Below the pieces are notes generated by a model. That model did no database searches. It was not told the origin of the DNA and saw only the letters and a program-made list of their open reading frames with translations. Source: Whitmania pigra (taxonomy: Eukaryota > Annelida > Clitellata > Hirudinida > Haemopidae). From it: 64,000 nucleotides of DNA. This document shows positions 1 through 11,829 of the stretch, piece after piece (the first letter of the stretch is position 1; every line of letters begins with the position of its first letter). The translations under genes and the position numbers were made by a program. Location: positions 885,501 through 949,500 of the forward strand of contig JAJTWR010000278.1 in assembly GCA_021613335.1 (NCBI GenBank), in the 5' to 3' direction.

Positions 1-3000
1 ACGCTTTTTTTGTGCCAGAATATCGGCTACATCGAAGGGTCGCTCAAATAATATATTTCTCACCGGGAATCCGTCGATTTTTCGTTAATTTTATTTTTCA
101 TTTTTGTTATTTATTTCATTGAATATGTTTGATATCGAGTCTAATTATTCCTACTTTGGTTTAGGTTGGGGAGGTACAAGTGAATTGTGAGCTGCAATTT
201 AAAAACATATCGATGCTGTCTCTTTAGCAAATTTCCCGATCTCATAAAACAGCTATGTGGGCATTGGACTTTGTGTATCATGCGGCATGGTATGTCACCC
301 CGCAAGAAAAAAGTACAAAAGGCAGCCAATGAGGAAGAACATTTTCTCAGGAAAGCAAACCCTCTTGCTTGTCAACTTTTTTCCTGCCAAATTTTAGAAT
401 AACCCAGAAACCCGTACACCTGTCCAGTGTCTTCGCCTACTGTAGGAACGGCTAGAGACACCTAGAAAGCATTAAAAGAATTTTACAAGAAATTAAACAA
501 CTTCAAGCATCTGATAGTGAAGAAAAGTCTGACGGCGGTTTTAAAGAAATGTAATGTCGCGTTGAGAAGATCAAGAGGTAAAAAAAAACGGTCGTTAGAG
601 AATTTTTGGATGTTATTTTTAATTGTCTAGACATGTTTTTATCTGATAAGCTAAAAGACCCTTTAAGAATTTGTGCATAGAAATTGCAAGGCTTTGAGAG
701 CGAATGTTTTGTGAGTTTGTAGGAGAGTCTGATCTTTTATAGATCTTTTGTGAGGAAACTTGACGAAGGACGGAAAGGCCAAAAGTCGAGGATGAAACGT
801 TACTTCATTTATGGATGGTCCCAAGAAAGCTACAACTGAGAACAAAAGAAGTAATTAGTCAATCAGTTGGTAAAAATCGACCTAACATAAACTAAGCATT
901 AAATTATTAGTTAGTTAATAATGCTTTTCTCGTCCATGTCATTCACGAGGTTACGAACAAAAAAACATAAAGTATCATTGTTTCTCTCTTACCGCAGACG
1001 GAAAGCAATACTGACAGAGATTTCAAATATCGTTTTTTTTTAGTAAACTGACGCTCAATGTTGATACGCTAAAATGTTGATAAAAATAACTTCTTGAAGT
1101 TTAAAAAACCTGTAAAAAATTATTTCTACATGCTGTAAAATATTTGCAATACATCATACATAATACTTTACCTGCATGTCGGGTGAATTTTTGAGAAACC
1201 CATTCGTGGGCCCCAGTGAAAAACTTAAATCCAGGTTCTACGTCCTCGGCGCGGCGAGTTGTGAACTATTTCACCACCATTACTTAATTATTACAACAAT
1301 ACCACTCCCTCACTTTTGTAAATGTTAATGTAGTTTAATCCCTGTTTTAGTCGGCGTTTTACTTATTTGTCAAACAATGCAACACTTTGATTATCAAATC
1401 ATTGGTTTAATGACTATTGAAAGTAAAGGTTAAGAAATGGTAGTTTGGCCCGACCACGGCCTTAGATTCGCGAGATCGTAGAGAAACTAGTAGAAAAGAA
1501 AGGAAATGTTCAAAATTTGAATTGTTTACATCTTATGTGCCAAAGTGATAGCAGGGATGAGCTGTCACTACAGTAAGAAATTAGATCAGTCCTGTTTTGA
1601 TAAAGAAAAAGTCATCGCATCTGGAGGGGCTGAGTAAGTGCACCCCGGTTCGGTTAACAAATCCTCAGTGGAAAAATTTGAATATATCTGACGTTGCATT
1701 CCCTGTCTAGGAGGTTCCAGAAAATCAAAATCACATTCATTTCTGTGTCAAACCGTTGTTCAAGTGCTATGAACTGATTTTGAGAATACTCAAAATGTAT
1801 TCAGTTAAATTCAAATGGTGTGAGTGTGTAGGTCAAGGATGACATTAACCAAATTTATAATCAAAACAAATCATTCGCAAGAGGAAATAAATTCGACTTA
1901 ATTTTAAGAAATTAATTTTTTTTGCATGAATGACAAATGAATGTGTTTATAGCTTTAATGCTGCACTGGAAAATATTCACGCTACTTTGGAAACGTGAAA
2001 CAGACTTACCCGTACTGAATTTCATACTGAAATACTTTAATACAAGGTGACTTTTGAGCGTTCGGGCGTGATGTTAAAACTTTGCTTCCCTTTCAAAATC
2101 ATTTCGTTCTTTCCAAAAACAAAAACCCCATCCCAACTACAAAAACTTTTTTAAGTCCTCCTTAGGTCCTTATTGCAGCGGTATTTACCAAAATCCATAA
2201 TTTCCTTAATAACTTAATTCTAAAATCTCCCATTTGGCACTTTCCAGTTCCTCATAAACTTACCAGAATTTCCAAAGTGGTATCACGCAAATTATTTAGT
2301 AAGAACTTAATGTTTCTTCACCCTGCTTGCTACTGCTCTCTTGAAATTTACAGCAAGACTTGAACAAGCCTGAAACAATCTAACTAATTTCTTGGCCTGT
2401 ATTTGTTTATTTGCAGTTTAAAAAAATTTAATTTTGACAAAATAAGATTGTACGAGAGCTTTTAAGTAATATCTTATATTGTTGTTGCTGAAAACAAGCA
2501 GTCAAATACTTGAGTTTCCTTGAAAACAGGATGGTGTGACAATATCCTTTGGAATAATACTTCGTTCATAATGCATAAATTGATAGAGCCAAGATTAATG
2601 CAAAATCAAAGTAAATCAATTGGATGAAATAGAAATTTCTGGACAAAAGTAAGAAATCAAACAAACCAGAAATTTTGCAGGATGACAAATAGAATATTAA
2701 GAAAAAACTCATCCCAAAATTTCAGCAGAAAATATATTATTAATAAGCAAATAGGTATATATGAAATCGCAATGATTATGTTACAATGTTTCAAACTCAT
2801 TCAAAACTTCAATCATCAAATCAAGCAATGATTCCAAAGCTACTCACGACAGGCTCATCTCCAAGCAATCAGTCGATTAAAACCAACGTTGGGAAATAAA
2901 TAATTAAAGCACAATGACAATTTGCTAAAATATGCTCAATTAAGAATTTAATATGCAGTTTTGCAAATGATAGGCACATACATAGCTGGGGAGAAAAGGA

Positions 3001-3439
3001 AGTGAAGGCATGTAAAATTAAACTGCAATTATTCTTAATAACTTTCTGGAAGATTCCGACAACTGACAACAATTTGTTATTGTACAAGCAGTCAGAAGAT
3101 ATGGTATGAAATGTGAATGAGATGAAATGAACATTGATATGGTGCAGGATGTAAACAGCTGCTCAAAGCAACAAGGAAGTGTTTAAGAGGACATCCAGAG
3201 ATCCAAACATATTCAAAATCAAGGAGAATCAGGAAAGCAAAATGCACCGAGCAAACTTGGTCGATCTCAGGAATACAATAGCTGTGAATAAAGTCTAAAT
3301 TATATAAAAGTCCATTGAAAATGATAATTACAGACATTAAAAAGTAAAATAAACAGCTAAATTGACTTCCATTAAATTGAGTAATTTCAAAGCACATCAA
3401 GACATAAACTTAATGCCACAAAGGCCTCGTCAATGAATT
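1..3439. other. No supported gene
   Basis: This stretch is AT-rich and holds only short open frames without recognisable domains. A lysine-rich frame around 295-400 (+) is followed by stops and may be a decayed transposon relic, but I could not match it to a family. Nothing else is called here. Confidence 0.5.
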
Positions 3440-6400
3440 TCAAAGAGCCAGTCTTTGTTTGTTCCTCCAATTCTGGAGTTGTTTGATGAGGCAACATGAA
3501 AAAATGATACCAAATATCTAAAAAAAAACCATTGTTATTAATTGATAAAAGGAAATATCTCTAATGTTTAAGAACAAATAATTGTACAAGTAAAGACAAT
3601 TTATCTTGCTAGTGTAATTGAGTGATTGAATGAAATACTAAATTATAAATAGGATCTGTTGAAATACATATGGCTAGCTTTCCACTCCTTATCAAAATAA
3701 CCAGACAAGGAGTATGAAAGCTGTTTATTATTTAAATATATTTACAAATAATTACAAATAAATTTGAACTACAAACTTGACAATTCAGATGGTGACTCAC
3801 CTGCAGACAAGAAATGCCAAGGCCAAGGGCCCCCATCATTTTCAGATGCTCTCTTACTAATTGGCCCAAAGTATCTTCACACCCCTGAAGATTAAAATCC
3901 ATTCAATTAATTGATAAAGGTTGCATTGCAGCTTAGCCTAAATTGGGGCTCTAAAACTTGTGCGTTATTACTCCTTACATAATAATGTACATTATAATGC
4001 TGCATTATTCCATAATAGATAAATCAATAACTTCAGATAACAATAGCTTCAGAATATTACAAAATTAAACCATGCTACTGAAATAACAGTTATAAAAATA
4101 AAATGAATGGAGAAGAAATTAAAAGAAAATGCATTCTAACTTCGATGTAAATATTGGAGGGATGAAGCCTTTCACCACATCCTTCAGTTTCAGTTATACA
4201 ACAGCTATCGGGAGTTTTGAATTTGATGATATTTGTCAAAGGATTGCTCTTAAGCAAGGTGTAGTTAGAAATCCAGGCACTATCCCTCCAATCCTTGAAG
4301 GAATTTGCTCCACAACACTTCATCTGTAATCACCATAGTAACTAATTTTGATTAAGACTAAAAAAGCTTAAAGAATAAAAAGTTTAAGAACTTAAGCACT
4401 TATAACAGATAAAATATTTATATATGTTCTTTATATACTGCAATATCTTTGTAACATTACAAACTTATATGAGGATAAACTATTTTCTTTGGCTGCATGA
4501 ATCGGTTGTTTTAAGAGCCCTAGCAACAATTTCAGAATAATTTGCTTTAACTTGACATTTTTATTCCTTTAAACACGACATATATAACTCCAAGGGCATG
4601 ACCTCCCGAGGCACTTAAAGCATTTACACAGTGCCACTTCCAAATGATGTAAGCTGCTTGCAAGCATTACGCATGAAACATTAAGACTGTTTAACAATTC
4701 ATTAACATCACCCCAAACACAGCTCTCTGAGATGATTAGAATGCCATCCTGGAGAATAAACAATACTCAAATGATGACAACAAACTTTGAAGGTAGAATT
4801 TTTACTATTTTATCAAAATTGTTGAGAAACCATAAAGCCTAACAATTATTAATGTTATAAATGAATGAGAAGTTAAAAATCTAAATTTGCAAAACTAAAC
4901 TAATTAATAACTATTAAACATCAGCATGCTTTGCTACACGATCCCAATAATGAATTAGTTTCGCAAAACAGTCTAGGAAACCTGAGTACTGAACCGCGTT
5001 TTTTCCAGCAATAATGTTAATTCCATTACCACTGAGGAACTCATGCTTCCGTCATGTGCTCATGTTTCAATGGAATGTCATATAATCCAGGAGTTCCACA
5101 AATAGTTATAACTCCAGCAATGAAGACTTCAAGATCAATTTTCACAGCAAAAATAAGCTCAGCTGACAACAGATAACTAAGTCAATAAACAGAGAGTTAG
5201 ACTTTCAGAACTTTAAGCTTTTAGAGAGCCTCTGTTTTTGCAATCAATAAGAATAAAAAAAACTCAAACACAGACTGAGGTCCAATTTTCTCATTTACAT
5301 GCACACATGGAAATCTTAGCAAAAGATCAAATGATAAATTTAATCTGACATCACATCATTAAATGTTGTTTACAAAAATAGCTGAAAGATTGCATGTGGA
5401 TAAAAGTATCAGTGATTTATCACAATGCACTGTCTTAACAAATGGTATGTAGAGAAAAAGAATTAATAGCATTATAGTAAATGTATTTCCCAATATTATA
5501 AAATATTAACATGAAGTATTCAAACGTTTCTAGCCTGTCTTTGCAACTCATCAAGGGCTTGAGTCGATGCTGCATTGAAACTGTAATCCCTTGCAATTGT
5601 TGTGTTCAAGGCTTTAGTCATTTCACTCCCAATCTAAAGTTTAGACACAAAAAATAAATGTTAACTAATAACACATGTTTAACAAGCAATTTCAAAATAC
5701 AATAAGAACTGTTCGAAGCCAATACAAGTATGGAGCCCGAGCAAGACACAAGCATTTCAGCCAACCAGTTCATCTATTTCTTCATTTTTGCATCAAGTAG
5801 AAGGGCTCCACTCACATTCCACTCAAGAAATAAAACCAAAATAACAATCATTAAGCAAATTCAAATAAAAATTGTCTTCTTTTTATAGAGACAATCAGGA
5901 CATATTACAAAAAGAAAATTGGTGACTAACAATATCATCTCGGAGCATGTTATGTAATCTGACAAATATTATTATACTCTTATCTAAATTTAAATTATCT
6001 ATATCAGGTTCCATAGCTAGTTCCAGTCTCACAAACCAAATGCTTATTCTGATCCAACATTTAACACAGCATTCAAATCAGGTTCTCACTTAAGACAGTG
6101 AGATTATTAGAGACAAACTTATTATCTGAATTTTGCATCAAGAGTATTATTATCAAAATTAATTAGAATCACAGCAAAACTATTACCTCACCATGAATTC
6201 ATAAAAATAGGCCAAAATTCCAAGACTTAATTCACCAAGAAAAATTAGCATGAGAAGTGTAGCAAACTGAAAGTAAATGATAAATAATAATGAATTGAAT
6301 ATATTTGATATATTAATGCATTTGATTATTATTTTATTTAATTAAGATTATTTATTTAATTTAAATAACGCTATTTAATTCCATTTAATTCTTAACAATA

Positions 6401-7054
6401 AAAAAGCAATTTTTGACAATGCAAAGTAGCTTATTTAATGTAGCTCAAAAAACTTAAAACTTAGCAAAAACTTAGCAAATTAAGGCCACTAGCTTCAATG
6501 GCTTTGTTTGATTAAAAAAAATAGAAAGAAATCTTTATAAATTTTCGGCTAAGTAATAAATCGTGTAAATTAATGTTGGTTATGAAGGTTCACTAACCAA
6601 ACCAAGGCATCCAGAATTGGATAGTTTAGCACCAGAGCAACCAATAAAAGTCACAAGGATCACTAAACCACCACAAGACAGTGTTAGGCAAGTCAATCCT
6701 TTATACCAAGAAGATAGAAAATAACTGATGTAAGTAAACTGATCTAGCAGTACCCATACTCCAATGCTCAACAGTGCAACCCCTGAAAGCTTCAACATCA
6801 TACCATTTACAATTTGATGTGGCAAATTAAAATATGTATTAAAGTTATAACCTTTAAAACAAAAAATATACAAAAAATTTCTTATTGATATCATAACAAA
6901 GTTACTTTAATTCTAAAAGACTAAAACTCACAAATAAGAATATGTTGTAAATATATAATAAGTTTCTCAGATATGAAACGCCACAGCACGTGCTGTCCTT
7001 AACGTTACTTTCTTCCTCATCAAAATGTTTACGCTTTTTATTGTAAGATGCCAT
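3440..7054 (-). CDS. Tetraspanin, complete, seven coding exons
   Basis: Four-pass membrane protein that organises tetraspanin-enriched microdomains by binding partner membrane proteins. Exons (-): 7054-6932, 6789-6598, 6266-6192, 5633-5535, 4323-4141, 3884-3801, 3517-3440, giving 277 aa in one frame. TM1 spans the exon 1/2 junction (LSGVALLSIGVW). TM2 ends in TFIGCSGA. TM3 is exon 3 (FATLLMLIFLGELSLGILAY). The large extracellular loop has the family cysteines: CCG in MKCCGAN, PDSCC, EGCG, and GC before TM4. TM4 runs from MMGALGLGISCLQ into IFGIIFSCC, followed by a short tail ending RLAL. The start Met follows non-ATG upstream codons. Exon 4 appears to end at CAG|GC, a GC-AG intron. The family assignment is secure; the subfamily is not resolved. 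Confidence 0.93.
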
Positions 7055-7612
7055 CAAAATTTGATGTATTTCTGCTTTATACTCATAAAATCTCAAAACT
7101 TCTCGTCGCCTTATAACCAAAAATATCGCAAAGTGAAACTAAAAGCGTTATAAAACAATTAATTTCCTGTTCTCGCACAATAAAATTAATTGTTAGTCAA
7201 TAGTTGCACAAAGCCCTTGCAAACACAGGCCGTACTGCTATCTCCTAATATAGCAGAAATAATTTATCGCCCATAAGCACACTCAGTCTCACTTAAGTAA
7301 GAATATCATTGCAGATTTTGTTGTGCTTCATAAATTCATATATTTACGATAGAAATTGTTCTCTACTTTATTTACAGTAAGCAGTTAGGAGGGATTTTTA
7401 AAAATGAGTTAAGATTATTTTTTTATTTATTTTAATAATTTACACTTTCAGACGAAAATGTTAGTGGCCCCCTCCCCTAAATCCGCCACTAGTTCCCGAA
7501 TGTGGCCCCTGTCAGTGTCTTTGATCAGCCACTGACATGCTTTAAAGCCAAAGAAGCTCGAAAATTTCAAGCCCACCAATCAGAAGACGAATGAATATTA
7601 ATGATACATAAT

Positions 7613-7715
7613 CAGAGTCGCCAGTCTTGGATTTTAAAGCCAAGATCTTGGCTTTTTTGAAAAATTTGGACCCAATCTGGGTTTCTAGGTGTTTTGTTTG
7701 GAAATATGGGTGTTT
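7613..7715 (+). repeat. DNA-transposon terminus related to the element at 20.1-21.2 kb
   Basis: It begins CAGAGTCGCCAGTCTTGG and continues with a stretch that matches, base for base in many places, the reverse complement of about 21110-21196 (ATTTGGACCCAATCTGGGTT here, ATTTGGACTCAATCCGGGTT there). It therefore looks like one end of a second copy of the same hAT-like family. I could not place its other end; the stretch to 8750 holds no gene. Confidence 0.55.
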
Positions 7716-8753
7716 TTCGAAAAAATAATTTTTGGGGTAAAAATAATATTTTAAGGTTCTCTCGTTTATCTCTTCAATAAAGAATCTTCATCACTACAGA
7801 CTTCCTTCTTTTCCGCCATCTGTGCACACTCTTATTACATTGAATTTGGATTTTTAAACAATGGACGGTGAAGCAGTTTCTCCAGTTGCTAGCAGCGTTG
7901 ATCCACCTCATAAGAAAGCTAAGAATTAACTTTACATTATATAATCAGTCATTTAATGATGATTAGTTGACAGACATCGAACTAAAGAATTTGATACATG
8001 CAGATCCCAACAACTGCTTTTGATTAAAATGTAAAGTTTATTTGTGTTTAATGAATAACACTAATAAATCAGGTCTATTGGCTCACAAGCAGAGGCAGAA
8101 ATTGTGAAGAACATGAAGTCCCGAAGTACAGATATCGGCCAGTTTTGTAGAACTTGTAACGAGCTTTTCAATTAATTCAATGTTAAGTAACTCAAGATGA
8201 GCTAGTGTTGACGGCCGTTATGGCCGAACACACTCCGTTTTCGCGAAAGAATTTTTCTCGTGAAGTTGGTCAAAACTGGCTAACAAGCTCTTGATTTGGA
8301 CGCTAGTTAGCCAAAAAAAAGCAATTGCCAGGAATAGGTGTTCCAAGTTCATTCCTGCCAAGAGTTGGCATAAAATCCAAGACTCAAATTAAATTTTGCT
8401 AATTGTAATGATTTAATATCCAGCACTGACTCTGTTTTTTTTTATAATAAAATGAAATTATGCTTGACTTATTTTATTATTGGTCTAACCTTTATTTAAT
8501 TTTGATTTTTATGATGGTGCAATTTCTGGTCACTGACTTGATCACCCATTAAATTGATAAGCTTTTCCATTATGTTAGATGACAGGAAGTTTGTGTTCCT
8601 TGCCGCGTTTGGCTTGAGTTTCGATATGCAACAAAATCTTCGTACTAGACAATGAATTCAAGAATACCCAAATCGTTTCCATTACTAGGTGATCAAACCA
8701 ATTCGTTGTCACCTCTGAATGCTAAGGCATGCCCAGCAATAAATTTAATGACA

Positions 8754-10125
8754 CTAACTTCTCATTTCAGCACTGATCTCCAGTACTGCTCTAGACTCTC
8801 GACCTGTTGTCATATTTGAGCTCATCAATCTGCACGTCAAGCAGTAAACACATCCATTAGAGGGAGAGAAACATAACCAGTTCCTAGCTATGAATTTCCC
8901 ATTATGATTTTTTCGATGGAAGAGCTCAAGCGTGAACATTCTCGTAATATTGTGGTCATTTCTAGGTTGCTGCACCGAGTGAGCAGAGAACAAACTTTCA
9001 TTACAGTGCTGAACTGTTGATGCAGCCCTTTTCAGTCAGTATTTCCGAAATAATGATAGCCAAAGTCCAATGTCATTGCCCCCTGGTGTGCCCTCAACTT
9101 CAGCTTCCCTACTATCACCCTTCATTTCTTCAAGTGGACACGTTACTACTTTTGCATTTTCTGTGTCAGGATCACATCATCAACAACATCGTTACCGCCA
9201 CCGTCAACATCACCATCATCATAATTAAAATATCATTATTAAACATAAATCTTCGTCAAGTCATAACTCAACCATGACCCAAAACAAATTTTAACAAATA
9301 AACGATCTAAAAATAAAACAAAAACAGATTTATTTGCCATACAGCAATGGAATGCAAGCAAAATGAATTTTAAATCTATTACAACATATTAAAAACTTAT
9401 AAGCATTATAAAATAAAATAAGGAGTTACTTGCCGATAACCCTAAAGATAAAAAAGATTTGTATTTAAATGCCAATAATATGCCAGGCATACTAATATCT
9501 AGTATAATACATGTCAGGTTCTTCCGGTGGCATAGCAAACGTTTTTGCAGCCCCCCCTTTACCGTTAATAATCCGTTAAGAGGCTGCAAAACGACTATTA
9601 AAAAGTGACACAGCCCCTTGGTGTGTCAAACCAGCCTATCAAATCAATATTGGAAGTGCTAGGCAAATTGTTGTACCTACAACTTGTTCAAAAGGATTAT
9701 TTAGGTAACAAATCAGAAAAATAACTATTGAAAGAAAAAAAAATAAATACTAATCAAACTCAGCGAGATGTTTCCGAATCCAAGTTCTTCAATATAACAA
9801 TTGCGAATGAACGTAGTTCCAGCAAATGTATAGAAGCAGAATACACGAACAATATGCTTTTTCTTGGAGTAGTTCCATATGTACTCTTATTATCAAAAGA
9901 AATCACCTCAGATAATCTGAGGAACAGGCGTAACTTGATGAGGGCCTCTTTCTCTTGATGATTCTCTTTGATGTGTGGCTAGCGTATGTAGTTCATCAGT
10001 CGATGCGCTAAACCAAATGCCAAATTAAAACCTAACTCTTCATTTATCAAGGACTACTGATTTTGAAAACGTATGAAACTACACATTTTGTATAAATTTG
10101 ATTGAAAGTATATGATGTGGCCCAT
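8754..10125 (-). mobile_element. hAT transposon fragment (ZMYM/TTF-finger type)
   Basis: On the minus strand a frame at 8993-8754 reads FSAHSVQQPRNDHNI, then NWLCFSPSNGCVYCLTC, the pattern of the zinc-binding region just before the catalytic core in zinc-finger hAT transposases. From about 8988 to 10125 the DNA is an older copy of 31220-32725, including the short CAT/CAC-rich stretch near 9175-9230 and the end segment near 10000-10100. The downstream catalytic part is absent, so this is an inactive remnant. Confidence 0.7.
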
Positions 10126-10228
10126 GTGGAAGGGTTATCGAGCGCGTAAAATATTGGATAAATAAATGTAAATGTAAAATGGTTAAGGCACTATCCCCAG
10201 GTGCTGGCTGAAAGCGGCAAGAGGCTTT

Positions 10229-10522
10229 TTGTCATCAACAAAGACAGACACGTTTGTATTGGCGGAATTGACGGTGCCATGGGAAGACAGGATCGGACAG
10301 GGTAATACTCTGAAAGAAGAAAGATACATGGAGTTAACAATGGATCTTAGGCAAAAAGGGTACAAAGTGTGGTTCTTTGCCTTCGAGGTCGGAGCAAGAG
10401 GTATGGTCGGTCAATCCACCAATCAAATCACCAGTAAAGTCAGATCGAAGGCCTTGGCAGACATGTCCAGAGCTGCAGAAGCGGCTTCGCAGTGGATATG
10501 GGCCAAGAGAGATTGCAAGTGA
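10229..10522 (+). pseudogene. Retroelement-type ORF fragment (ELTVPWE motif)
   Basis: The frame contains AELTVPWEDRIGQGN, then an E-L-x-x-D-L-R-Q-K-G-Y-K block, VEVGARGM-type residues, and a run ending EAASQWIWAKRD. I recognise this block as the C-terminal part of a widespread retroelement-associated ORF in animals. Here it is only about 100 codons long, with no intact upstream polymerase. A related upstream part of the same kind of ORF lies at 63460-63840. This is a fragment and not a host gene. Confidence 0.6.
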
Positions 10523-10639
10523 TCTCCCTCAACATGGCAGGCCTACCAGACGAATCGTTTGAGGAGCCACCTTCGGTATCGGCACGTATCGCCGTGCAAG
10601 TATAAAAGCGAACTTAGTCAAAGTCAGCCAATCAGAGAA

Positions 10640-11829
10640 CAGCAAAGCTTCCCATCAAGTCGGTGCGATTCCACAAGCAAGCAAAGAGTTTCCTGCAATT
10701 AAAATTATACTTAGGTAAAAATTACACACCAACATTGCAATAGTAGTAGTTGCTAAAAAAATACTTGTACTCAACAAAAGTAAAAAATATAAACATTTTA
10801 AAATTACTTTAAAGGTAAATTTGTATTGAAGATACTTTTGTAATAGCCATTCGTCAATCATTTTATGATATTTTATTGTTATCGTAAATAATTCCATCGT
10901 GTTTTAAAAGTAAACTGAACTAATGTATAAGCTGTCAAAACTATAAATCTTTATTACTATTAGCATTAATGAAAGTGTTCTCACATCCACATCATGCCTT
11001 AATCCGACAACTGTGCATAGCTACCCTCAACATCTAGCTTGTCACATTCCATCAATAGAAATATCTTTTAAAGAGTTATAATTTTAAAATTTGTTACGCT
11101 TAAAAACATGCGTTCAAGACTGCAATTAATTCTTGTATTTTTATGTAGTTATAATTATTTTTATAATTATTATATTGTCTTTGCATAACTTGTCGCAATT
11201 ATTTAAGAAAATCTAGTTGCTTTAAGAAAATTAGCTAAAAAATAACTAAACACATTTATGCAAAGCACAATTTAAAGGATAAAAACCAGAGAGGTTTAAA
11301 AGCATATCGTCCTCGTGGTAAACATCTTTCTAATATGTTACGTTACGTTTTTGCGAAAGTATCTACCTTTCATATTTATGAGAAATTTTCGTGATTTGAT
11401 TACCTGTGTCCCCATACATTTATTTACCTTGAACTTCTGTTGTTCAACTTTGGTCAAATTACATAAAATAAAAACTTTGTATTTAAGCTAAATAAACATT
11501 TAAATTTTGCATATCAATCCTAAATAATTTTTGCGCATCCCCCAAATTTAGTTATTGGCCTGCTTCCGCTCGTAAATTTGTGAATGTTTTTGTTATAGAT
11601 CTCTGTTGGCTATTTTACGAATTAAACATGTATTCTGATCGAGCAGTCATAGGTGGATTAATTAAATCATATTGATCTCATCTGACGATATTTATAGTAT
11701 TTGTGATTAAATTCGGTTGAAATTCTTGCACTCGTCGAACCGTTCGGGGCGTTAATATTGAGATTAGTTGTTATTTGAAATTCGCACTACATCGTTCCAT
11801 TTATTACGTCTGTATTCTTAAGAACAACA
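10640..11829. other. Intergenic; upstream region of the homeobox gene
   Basis: AT-rich sequence without a supported ORF. It presumably holds the promoter and 5'UTR of the gene starting at 11830, but I see no clear TATA box or initiator that I would defend. Confidence 0.4.

Noticed and set aside
187..402. 71-codon lysine-rich frame near the left edge
   Set aside because: No family match and no conserved continuation; kept only as a possible transposon relic.
4569..4763. Possible extra tetraspanin exon
   Set aside because: The frame has no tetraspanin pattern, and exons 4 and 5 already join with the expected LQRQ-MKCCG spacing.
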